Shown piece by piece: positions 1 to 10,400 of a stretch of 64,000 bases of DNA. Source of the DNA: Auanema rhodensis (taxonomy: Eukaryota; Nematoda; Chromadorea; Rhabditida; Rhabditidae); contig OZ059900.1 in the NCBI GenBank assembly GCA_964057225.1, forward strand, positions 14,461,638 through 14,525,637. The letters are read 5' to 3'. Each line of letters opens with the position of its first letter. Position 1 is the stretch's first letter. The position numbers and the translations under genes were made by a program. The notes beneath the pieces were generated by a model, which did no database searches, was not told the DNA's origin, and was given only the letters and a program-made list of their open reading frames with translations.

Positions 1-22
1 AAAATGAAACACTGTCTCTAAG
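1..22 (-). repeat. Edge of a tRNA-Asp array unit, ending in the Gypsy-1 target duplication
   Basis: These bases match the part of the 439-bp array unit lying about 55-76 bp upstream of the tRNA gene, so the array continues to the left of the window. Bases 19-22 (TAAG) are repeated at 12369-12372 and form the 4-bp target-site duplication of Gypsy-1. Confidence 0.9.
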
Positions 23-439
23 CGTTCCATTTAGATTCCCAATGGTTCCAAGTTGAGAGATCCAAACAGACTATGAGACGATGAGTATGATTTTAAATAT
101 AAGTGTGTAATGTAAGGTGAAATAAGAAACAAAAGATGAAATATATAAAGGTTTATTGTTCGCATTATAATATAATTATACAAAGATTAAAGCTAGAGTT
201 AAGAAAGAGAATATAAAGAAGATAAAGAGAAAGTAAGATAATGAGATAATGAGATGCCTGAGTCTTGAGGACTCAGGTTTATATATCCATACAACTCCTA
301 CTCAGTTTACACAAATTGTTACAAAGCTTATAAAAAGTGCATCTAGAATATTCTCAGAATTGCTTAAAAACTATCTGCATTAGTTTAATAATAGCATCTG
401 CCATGGTCAGCTGCTTTCCTTTGAGATATGTATGTAACA
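23..439 (-). repeat. Gypsy-1 3' LTR
   Basis: Direct copy of 11952-12368. In the element sense it starts TGTTAC at 439 and ends GGAACG at 23. It contains a minus-strand TATATAAA at 278-285, an 8-bp inverted repeat with 5-nt loop at 257-277 just downstream of it, and an AATAAA poly(A) signal at 152-157. Confidence 0.95.
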
Positions 440-473
440 TGCCCCAACGGATACAAGTCAGCTGACCTCAGCT
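440..473 (-). promoter_or_regulatory. Gypsy-1 plus-strand priming region and conserved palindromic motif
   Basis: The bases just before the 3' LTR read GTTGGGGCA in the element sense, a short purine-rich stretch where plus-strand priming is expected. At 460-473 is the 14-nt motif AGCTGACCTCAGCT. It occurs unchanged at the same place in Gypsy-3 (53493-53506) although the surrounding sequence differs. Its role is unknown. Bases 474-633 are AT-rich noncoding sequence. Confidence 0.5.
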
Positions 474-633
474 GTTATATGCAAATAATAATTAAGAGAG
501 AAAAATAAAAAATAAAATAAAATGGCATGAGATAAAGCAAAAATTTTTTTTTTTTTTTCAACAAACTATTGATAAAGAGAAAAATTTTTAAGAGATAGAA
601 TTTTATAAATGATTTAAACCTTTCCTCTCTTCT

Positions 634-1317
634 TTAATCCGCCAGTTGGTCAATTTCCTGGATCATTTCCGTCATTGATGCTAGTCCAAGCAGCTCCATT
701 GTTCTGATGGTTTGGCTAACTGCTTTTGCCTTACTTTTTGATGCGGACGTGTTGGTAGTCCTTTTTGTTAGTAGTTTTTCGATTACTACTGATAGGTCTT
801 GCCCTATCTCTATCCACGATGCTTCTTCTTCGGTTCCGCTATTTCCTACAGCTTGTTGTGTCATCTGTGTTGTCCACGTCGGCATTGCTTTGTAGATGTC
901 AGCTGTGGTCTGCGTTCTGGCGGGTTGTCCCAGCATTATGTGTCGGATTCTGTTCTCTTTCTGGCTGAGAGAACATCCTTCTGTCCATTTCTTTTGATGC
1001 TGGCGAAGCTCCTTCAGATCGTTTTCCTTATAGTTTTTGGTTTTCTCCTCCAATAGTTCCATCATAAATAGGATGTGCTGTGTCTTCTTTTCCAATTTGC
1101 TCGTTTGGAGGCTTATTATTGGTCCTAAGTTGGGCTTCATGCAGTTGATAGGTAGAAGACCTTCACGAAGGTTTTCTACCTCTATCCATTCTTGTTCAAT
1201 AGTGGTCGCTAGAGGGACCAGTGGTGTTGGAGTTGCGAGGAATGTAGAGAGTGTGACGTTGGCGAGAGAGGAGGTCATTTTGAGTAAGAAAAGTGTTATT
1301 GAATTTTTCTCTATCAA
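634..1317 (-). CDS. Gypsy-1 accessory protein, function unknown (3' ORF)
   Basis: An open frame of 227 codons between pol and the 3' LTR. I do not recognise the family. There is no clear signal peptide, transmembrane segment, zinc knuckle or enzyme motif. It is rich in charged residues, Thr, Met and Leu and probably helical, with a Lys/Ser/Ala-rich stretch near residue 190 before a C-terminal helix. The likely start is the second Met (residue 14, at 1278): a TATA-like box at 1326-1335 would place transcription start downstream of the first Met, and the shorter N-terminus resembles that of the Gypsy-3 protein. Gypsy-3 has a 200-residue frame at the same position (53679-54281). The C-termini share a weak pattern TM-[ED]-LL, then L-x-S, then EI-x-Q, ending in Asp, which suggests distant homology. 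It could be a regulatory protein like those of complex retroviruses; that is inference. Confidence 0.65.
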   Translation of the reverse strand: MIEKNSITLFLLKMTSSLANVTLSTFLATPTPLVPLATTIEQEWIEVENLREGLLPINCMKPNLGPIISLQTSKLEKKTQHILFMMELLEEKTKNYKENDLKELRQHQKKWTEGCSLSQKENRIRHIMLGQPARTQTTADIYKAMPTWTTQMTQQAVGNSGTEEEASWIEIGQDLSVVIEKLLTKRTTNTSASKSKAKAVSQTIRTMELLGLASMTEMIQEIDQLAD

Positions 1318-1325
1318 AATTTTCT

Positions 1326-1335
1326 CTTTATATAG
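1326..1335 (-). promoter_or_regulatory. Possible internal TATA box for the Gypsy-1 accessory gene
   Basis: CTATATAAAG on the minus strand, about 50 bp upstream of the likely accessory start at 1278, inside the 164-bp gap between the pol stop and the accessory frame. Position and sequence fit an internal Pol II promoter, as foamy viruses use for accessory genes. In AT-rich DNA such matches can occur by chance. Confidence 0.35.
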
Positions 1336-1481
1336 TTTGTTTTTCAGTGATTGTTACAATTTGTTAAAATTAAAGGATAGAAATTAGAATTTCGGTGGTT
1401 TTTGATCTATGTCTTATGTTTAATGTACTATACGAAAGAAAGAAAAATTATTTTTACAATTCTACGATTTTTGTTAGTTAA

Positions 1482-4400
1482 TTAAAAGTTTCGTACTTGT
1501 TCTCCTTTGTTTTGCGTTGGAGATTTATTCTGCTGCTTTTTGCTTTGATCCGCTTTTCCATGTAGTTCCAATTCTCCATTACTTCTGATTTCTTCGTCTT
1601 GTGTTTTTCTTTTGGGTTGTAGTTTAACATGATACGGGCGTGAGTTTTCATTTCCTATTCCTAGTGCTGCGGCAAGTGTAGTGTTCCAATTTTTGATTGC
1701 TGGTGAGTTTTTGTTTCTGTCCTCAAATAGCTCCTTTCTGTTTTCATTCTTGAATTGATCTCGTAGCTTTTCGTATGTTTTTGCGTTATTATCTTCTATA
1801 TCGTTTTGATTAGGACCTTCTTCTTGAGAGAAAGGTGTCAGCTGTCTGAGGTCCTCTTGAATTCTGTCGATTGTTGTTGATTCATTTTCTAATTGTATAT
1901 TAGAATTTGTTATTCTTCTTGCTGTAGCAAGGTCGTCAGGTGTTTCTGAATTATGTTCAATTTCTTCTTCGTTTATTCCTCTGTTATTCCCTGTGATAGG
2001 TAACAGTTGCGCGAGAGTATCTGGACTGCCTGTTGGGTAACAGTTGTTGTTATTTTCCGTATTATTGGTTTGTTCCCATTCATCCAGATTATTCCAACTT
2101 GCTTCTTCTTCTTCTTCTTCTTCGTTTGCTATGTCTTGGTCTTCTTCTTCCTCTTCTTCATTATTTCTTGTTGATATAAGATTATCGTCTGGTGGAAAAT
2201 AACGTATGTTATTTTTGTGAGCTTTTATAATATTTCCATCTTGGTCCGTTATGCTGATGTTGTTTCCTTCAATTGTCACTATCCGGTAAGGTCCATCTCT
2301 TCGTATTTGTAATTTGTTGCTTGGGTTCGCTCTTTGTACAAATACTCGATCTCCTATATCCAATATTCTTTCTTTTGTCCTATGTGCTTGATCGTATTTC
2401 TGCTTCATTCTTTCTTCGTTGGTGGCAATCTTTTCCTTGACTTTTTCTTGAATATCTCTTAAGTTTTTGAGCTGATCCGTGATATTTTGTTCTTCCGGTG
2501 TTTCCAAGTTTTTGTCAATGGGTAGACGTGCTACTTGTCCAAACAAACATTCGTATGGTGATGTTTTAGTGGTGGCGTTTGGTAATCTGTTGAGTGTAAA
2601 AATAATCTTCGGAAGTATCTTATCCCAATCGTTTTGTTCGTCATTAACGTAGGCTGTTAATGCTTCTTCGATCGTCCGATGTAATCTTTCTACTTGTCCG
2701 TTAGCGTTTTTGTAATACGGCATAGTAGTGTGGTGTGTAGTTCCAAAATTACTGCACATAGTGGTGAAATCGTTTGAAATAAAATTAGATCCATTGTCTG
2801 TGATGATAGTGACAGGTGGTCCAAAAACATAGAAGAGATATTTTTCGATAGCTGATATAATTTCTTCTGATGTTTGTCTGATTAGCGGAATTGCGATTAT
2901 CCATTTTGAAAAAGAATCTTGAATTGAAAGAACATATCTGTTTTCTTGTTCTGTCCTAGGTAATGGTCCGAGTATATCCATGTGTACTCTTTGCCATGGT
3001 TTTGTTGATGTTGGAAAATTTTTCATTGGTTCCACCGTTGCTTCGTGAGGGTTGTTCTTTCTTTTCGCACAAGTAAGACATCTGTTGATGTAGTTTGTAA
3101 TGTCTTCTTGCATTCCAGTCCATGTAAATCGTCTTGATATTGAGTCCATTGTTTTGTTTATTCCTAGATGAGCTCCGAGTGTCGGATCTTCATGAAATTT
3201 CTTCATAATTGGATTAATTATGTGCTCTTCTCGTGGTAAAATTGTTCGTGGTACTTGTAGGCTTCTTTTTGGTTTTGAGTATAGTACATCGTTGTACACA
3301 ATATATCTGTCCGTCAGTTGTCGTCCAGCTGTATTGTTCTTTATTTTATCCATAGTTTCTTTTATCCAATTTGATTGATTCTGAACTGATCGAATATCTG
3401 CTATCGTGAAGGTGTTTATCTGATGAATAGTATCTTCCGTCGTTTTTCTTTCGTTTTTCTTCTTTGCTGGTGGTTTTGCTTCGTTGATTTCATCTTCAAA
3501 ATATCGTGATAATGCGTCACATACACTATTTAATTTTCCTGGTCTGTAGATAATTTCAATATCGTATTCTTGTAAAACAATTTGAAATTTTGCTAAACGA
3601 CCTATTAAATCTTTTCTAGTCATTAAACTGGTAAGTGGTCTATGATCCGTGATAATTTTGGTTGCTGTTCCTAGTATGTAGGTGCGAAATTGTTTAACGG
3701 CGAATGTAAGAGCTAATGCTTCTACTTCTATTGGTGGATAATTCCTTTCAGCTTTGTTGAGTTTCCGACTAGCAAAAGCTATGGGGTGTAATGGTTCTTG
3801 ATCGTCTTTCGCTTGAAGTAGTACAGCGCCAACTGCTATCATACTTCCATCACTTTCAATAACATATGGTCGTTTCGGGATTGGTGCTTGTAACACAGGT
3901 GCTTGAGTCAATGTTTTCTTCAAAGTATTAAAAGCAATTTCTTCTTCTTCTGTCCATTTGAACGGAGTGTCTTTCCGAGTGAGGTTGTAGAGTGGTGTTG
4001 CTATTCCTGCAGCGTTCTTTATGAACCTTCTGAAGTAGTTTACTACTCCCATGAAAGCTCTTACGCCTGTTGTTGATTTTGGTTGGGGATAATCTTGTAT
4101 TGCCTTGATTTTATGTGGGTCCGGTTTAATTCCTTCTTGTCCAACTATGTATCCTAGAAATTTTACTTCCTTTCTTGCGAATGCGCATTTCTTCAGTTTT
4201 ATTTTGAATCCTATTTGAGTTACTGCTTCCAAAACTTCTTCAATATCTTTTAAATGTGCTGTCGTCGATTCAGAGATTAACAGTAAATCATCTAGATATA
4301 CGAATAGCTTGCATTTAACCATTGATTGCAGGTATCGTACTGCGTTTTGAAAAGTATGGGGTGATCCACATAATCCCATCGGCATTCGACAATATTGATA

Positions 4401-7400
4401 AGTTCCACTTGTTGTTGTGAAAGCTGTAAGATGACGATCTTCTTTCTTAAGAGGTATTTGGAAAAATCCAGATACTAAATCAAAGTTGCTGAAGATCCTT
4501 GCTCCAGCGGCCAAATCTAGGATGTCCTGTATGTTTGATATGACATATACTTGTTTCTGAGTGATTGCATTCAGAGCTCGAAAGTCCGTTACAAATCTAT
4601 AAGTTTTGTCTTTCTTCTTCACCAAAATTACTGGACTAGTTGTCATTGAGTTTGATGGTTCAATGATTCTTTGTTGTAGCATTTCTTCTATTTGTTTCTC
4701 CACTTCTTCTTGTTGGGAGAGTGGTATACGATAAGTTATTTTGAATGATGGTGTTTTTCCTGGCATGATTGGAATGGAGTGTTCAATTGGTCCTAGGAAG
4801 AGTCCGATATTTCTATCTTCATTGAGAAACGCTTGTTTATGTAGTAAAATTATTTCTTTCAGTTGCTGTTGTTCGATTTGTGAGAAGCAGGCTTCTGAAA
4901 GGTCAAGCTCATTGATGAAATTGTCTGGGAAATATGGCAGTTGCTCTTCCCATCGAGCTTCCGGAGGTATGTATTGTCCTTCGTATTTTTCTTGGTTGTC
5001 CTTTGGTATCGCTTCTGCTATCCCTATTTCTTGATTCATTTGAATTTCGAGTGGCTGTTTGCATATATTCGTCGCGTAAATTTGTACTCCGTATCCAGTT
5101 GGCGTAAATATAGTAGGCGTGAAAGAGAGTTTGTTGCCTGGTTTCTTACAATCTAGAAACGCCTGTTCATAGCTTTCTGGATCGTGTACTTCTAGCGTGA
5201 GCGTTCTTGTTTCTCCTGGTCTTAGCGTTTTGTTTTCTAAGCTAACCACATATGCTTTCGTGGTCTGGTGTTCCCACGGAGATGTTTCTCGTGCTAGTGG
5301 AACATGTGTTGTGCCGATAACAATTGTTTTATCCAGCGGTCGAAGTGAGGTGTAAATTCCTTGTTGATGTAATGCTTCCATGAAGTCTATTCCAAGTAAC
5401 ACTGGTGCTGGACAGTAGTTATCTTCTGCTACATAAAATTTGTGTTCTGTTTCTGTTGTTCCTATTGTTATGAGGATCCTTGTGTATCCCATAAATGAGA
5501 ATTTAGATTTATTCGCGACTATCGCTGTTGTTTGTTTTAGTACCATCGTTGCAGCGGGCAGTTGTTTGAAGGTGGATTCTCGCATGTATGATGCTGATGC
5601 TCCCGTGTCCCATAGTGCCTTAAAGATGTGATTGTGGATTGAAATCGGGACAAACGGTAATTGGGATCCTCCTATGTAGTTTATGTTTTCTTTCTTCATG
5701 CTTGTAGGGAAATAAGCTTCATAAATGTGTTCAGGAATTGGTGCTGAAGGATCATACAATGTGAGTTGACAGCTGTTGTGATGGTTGTCGACGTATGGAG
5801 CGGACGGAGAAGGATGAGATGTTTCTGTTCTTGTGTTCTCAGTTGATAGTGGTTGTAAGTATTCTGCTTCCCATTTGACATTGTTGATGGGTATCCTTGA
5901 ACTACATGCGTATATTTTTATTATCCAGGTGGCGAGTGTGATTATGCCAATTGTTATGATGATTGATCCAATGATAGCAAGTACGCGTAGTGTCCAGGTT
6001 TGAATCTTTTCCCATATTGGTGACAGAAAGTCAAACATTTTCCAAGTTATAGCTTCTTTTGTATGTTCGTAGCTGAGTAGTAAGCTGCTGGCTGCTCCTG
6101 CTGTTAGGGTAACAGGGTTCATGTTAGGAATTAATCTTTGTTTGATTACAGGTTTTATTCTTCCTGGTAAAGTAGCCTGTAGCGTTGCTAAGCTGGATCC
6201 ATATGATATTGCTAGTGCCATAGGAAACGTTGATTCTGTTAGATTGTTGAAAATGTTGCTTCCATTAAACTTGATATGTTCTAGGTTGATTGATCCTAAC
6301 TCGTCGATGTATGCTGGTGATGTTACATTTATTGATTGGTTATTATTAGTCCATTGATCGTTTTCTTTCCAGGGATCCTTGATTGTGAATCCGCATGGTA
6401 TGGCATGTGCCATCGGTGTGAGGTCTCTTGTACCTGGTAGGATGAACAGTTGGCCGTGATGTTCCGTTTCGACTGGGGTTTCCAGGAAACACGTGCTGTT
6501 GACTTTGTGATCGCGGTATGTTTTTGTAATTTGAATTGGTGTGCATGGCATTACATAAATTAGTTTATCATTTATGAATCTTGCAGATATATCCTGTCGT
6601 CGTAGCATTGTACGCATCCCTATAGTAGGATTTATTTGAAGAATAGCCCACCAGGTAAGTAGTTGTTTATTTTGTACGTGGCAGATGTTGTTTCTGTTTG
6701 TTGTGAACGTACGTATGATATCATCTTCCAGATTGGTAGTGGCATATTGTAGATGAGATTGCGTTTCTTGTTGATGAAGATGTTCATTCCATTTTTGGAC
6801 GATATCGTTCTTAGCTTTAAGGTAGTCTACGTGAGCTTTCTTACCAATATGTGATGATATTTCTTCAGGTGTGCTGCGAGTGGTAGTGATAGATCTTTTT
6901 GTAGTTCTTGGAGGCGGTGACTTGGTGAGTGATTCTTTCCTATTGTATTCCTGGCTTGAGGTGATTGTGATTGGGTTTGTAGTAATATTGAATGTAGATT
7001 GGGGGGTGGAGAATGATTGTGTTGGTCGATGAGTGGTGAATATAGTTGTGGTTGTTGTAGGTGTTGTGGTTGTTGTTGATCTGGGTCTAGCAGTAGTAGA
7101 AGTAGTAGTAGTAGTAGTGGTAGTAGTAGTAGTAGTTGATGAAGACGTGGGTATTGTTGGTTTGGGTCTAGTTGTTGTGGATATATGTGTTTTGGGTGTG
7201 ATTGTCGAAGTGATGACGTTCCTTATGGTTGTAGGCTTAGGGGTCGTGGTAGTGGTTGTAGTAGTAGTTTGTAGGGGGGTCGAAGTGCTTCTAATTGTGG
7301 TTGCAAAAGGTCGTGTTCCGGGAGTACTGATAAGGGGTAGATAATGATTATAAAATTTTTCACTATCCTCTTGTGTAATGCTATAATTTGTAGGATTTCT

Positions 7401-10400
7401 TTTCCGGAAGCCGTAGAATATATCGTCGCCATCGAAGATAACTGTGTAGTTTGGCAGTTGTAATGGTGGTAAGTTCAGTTCTTTTTCATATTTGATCCAT
7501 TTCTTCATTTCTGCTTCGTATTCTTCTTTTGAATGTAGCTTCTTCGGATTATTTATTGCGTTCAGGATAATTTTTGCTTGTGCTAGTTGTTCGTACAGTT
7601 CTAAATCGTTTCGTGTCTTGGTGAGTCTTGGTTTTCTTGGTGGCATGAGTTGATATAAGTATTCTTCTAAAGATGGTGTTGTTTCTCCTGTAGCTAACGT
7701 AGTAGGTATTTCCGCAAGTGAGTAAGCAATTTCTTTCGCGATTTCATAGTAGTCTCCTGTTTTGGTTGGTAGTATCTTCTTAAAATCCTTAATTGTGATC
7801 CGTTTGCTAAGTTTATGCGTAAGTTCCTTATACGATAGATTATCGATCGCGATTTTTGTTGCTTCTCTTATTTCTGCTTCTCCTAGGGCGTGTAGAATGG
7901 CTATGTTGACGTCTTCATATTTGTGCCATATAAGACGATTTTTGATAACATCAAAATTTATACCTAGGTATTTGAAGATTGCGATATACTTAGGTAACAT
8001 ATTTGTTATGTTATTGAGATTGTAATGGATGTCAAGTCTTTTCCGTTGAATATAGGTTGTATATAGTAGAATAGTTCCGGTTTTGCTGGCTGAATATCTT
8101 AGCGAGGGGTATTGATGAACTGTCAAGAATCCTTTAGGGTATTCCGTGATTGCGTGTCTTCTTGATCGTCCTAAGCTTGAGGTTGAGTTGAAGGAGATTA
8201 GAGTTCCACTATTTGTAGTAAATATATCTTTTTGTAAGCATGAGGAGGCTTCTTTTTCCGGTGTTTTATTGTTTAGAATAAAAGCACTTTGAATTCCGGG
8301 AATCAATATGGTGTCTTCTGATATAAAAACTTCGTGAGAGCCTAATGAAGTGTACGAGCAACTATGTTTTTCTGATGGTGGGGTCCATATGATGAGAGCG
8401 TTGTTGGTTAGGCATTGTCCTTTGTCACTGGTGCATCCGTTGTCGTTTATGAATATATCTGAGAGTACTGTATTGTCTTGTAGGCTGGTCATGTGTCCTC
8501 GTTCAGCTATGAATCTGGTACGTTGTTCGCATTCCTGTTTCCATATACCATTAGTAATAGTTGTATGTGGGAATGGAGTTCCATAGAGTCCTGGTGCTTC
8601 TCTTTGAAGGTTGGTACCGTTGAATATTCTTTCTTTAATAGCTGACGAACATTCTTGCAGTGTTGTTGGTGAAACTTTTGCTAGTGAGACATTAGTTTCT
8701 CTGATGAAGAAAACGTCGTGAATGCAGAGTTGGTAAGTTTCAATTGCACATTTCCATGCTTCCCATTCTTTTGGTTGTAGGTTTTGGATGAACAATTCTG
8801 CTGTAGTCTTCTGGATATGGTTATTAGTTGGTGCGATGAATCGGCAAGCTGTTGGAGATGGCGGCTCGACATATATTCCTCCTCTGTTTCCTGTGCATAA
8901 CTGGTACGTTGTTTCTGCACTGCATGTGTTTATAATGAGTGCGATAATTGTGATAAAGAGGGGTAGGAATGGTGTTGATTTTCTTTTGTTGTTCGGTACT
9001 TCGTTTTCCGTGACGTTGTTGACTTGAAAACGTACTCCTGGGCTCTGTGTGCGTTCTCTATACCGTTCCGGTCCATTGGAGGTGCTGCGCGGGCGACTTC
9101 TATAATTGTTGTATTGGCTTCGATTGTATTGAGAGGGGTATTGTTCGTGATTATTTGATTGTCGCCGGTTGTTGTGTCCGCTATAGTTTTGGTCGCGGTT
9201 TCGATAGTATGGTCTTTCTTGGCTTCTGTTCCGTGATCTGTCGAAGTAGTTTTGTCTTGATCCCTTATTTTGAGAGAATCGTGAGTTATGGTTCCTGTAT
9301 TGGTGTTGATGAGGCCGATATTGGTTGTTGTATCTGTCCGGATATCGGTTGTGTGGTTTGCCATTGCCATTATACATCGGTTTGGTTCCTTTGAACTCCT
9401 TAGATTCGTTTCTCTGGTATTGATTGTTGTCCTTTGAGTCTCGAATGTTGAGGTTGTTGAACGACTTCTCCATATTGTTGACGAACGATGGTGGTCTATT
9501 TTGTATAAAGAGTTCTTCTCGTAAGGCCATTTCGTAAGCTTCCTCAAAGTTTGGTGGGTCTAGACGGCTAACATGTTCGCTTATTTCGGGTCTTAGTCCC
9601 CAGGTGAAGGTGGATCGGAGCATGTTAAGCTCACTTTCGTTGTTCATGTCCATAGCCGAGTAGGCTTCGTTAGAACATCTTGTTGCAAAGCTTTGTACCG
9701 ATTCCGTTGGTAACTGTTTCAAGCCATGTAGGCGGTGCATTGCTCGTTCTCTCTGTTTTTTCGGTGTGATCATTTCTGAGAGTCGCTTCTTGACATGGTC
9801 CCATCCAAGTCGCTTATCTTCGGTTGTGAGTTTTCTGTACGCTTCTCTTGCTCGATCATCTTCTAGCAATAATTGTATGCTTTGAAGACGTTCGGGCATA
9901 GTTGTTCTTGTAGCGTTGAAGTGTTCATCTAGGTATAGTAGATAGCGGTTGAATGGTGTTTTTCCATCGTAGCGTGGAGCTTTTATATCGCGTATGGCGG
10001 ACGGAATCGCTGCTGGTTGAGGGATGATTGTAGGTGTTGGAACAGGTGCCCTTCCCGAGGTTTGCGTAAGTGGTGCGCCTTCGTCCATTGGGTCCATTCT
10101 TGGGTTAATTCTCTTGTTTTCTGCAACAAAAGTATTTGCTTGATTAGTTTGCGATGGAAGAGACGGAGATAGAGAATGCCCAGATGTAGAATGATCAATG
10201 GATGAAGGTGAGTTTCGTAGAGGTGGGGATGAGCTTACTGCGGGTGTGGTTGAAGAAAGTGCGGGCGTAGGTGATTTTTGTGTGGTTGGTGTATTGCTTC
10301 TTCTAGGGGTGGCTATTAAAGGATTGATTGGGTTGATTGTATTTGGTATGGTGTTGGTTGGGGGGTTTTGAGGGTTCCCTTTGCTTGCTATGTTTTTAGG

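Noticed and set aside
7033..7344. Val-rich plus-strand frame opposite the Thr-rich env stretch
   Set aside because: Antisense shadow of the triplet repeat coding for Thr.
5500..9050. An integrated herpesvirus fragment as source of the gB-like segment
   Set aside because: The segment is in frame inside a Gypsy polyprotein and present in two diverged elements; no other herpesvirus-like gene is nearby.
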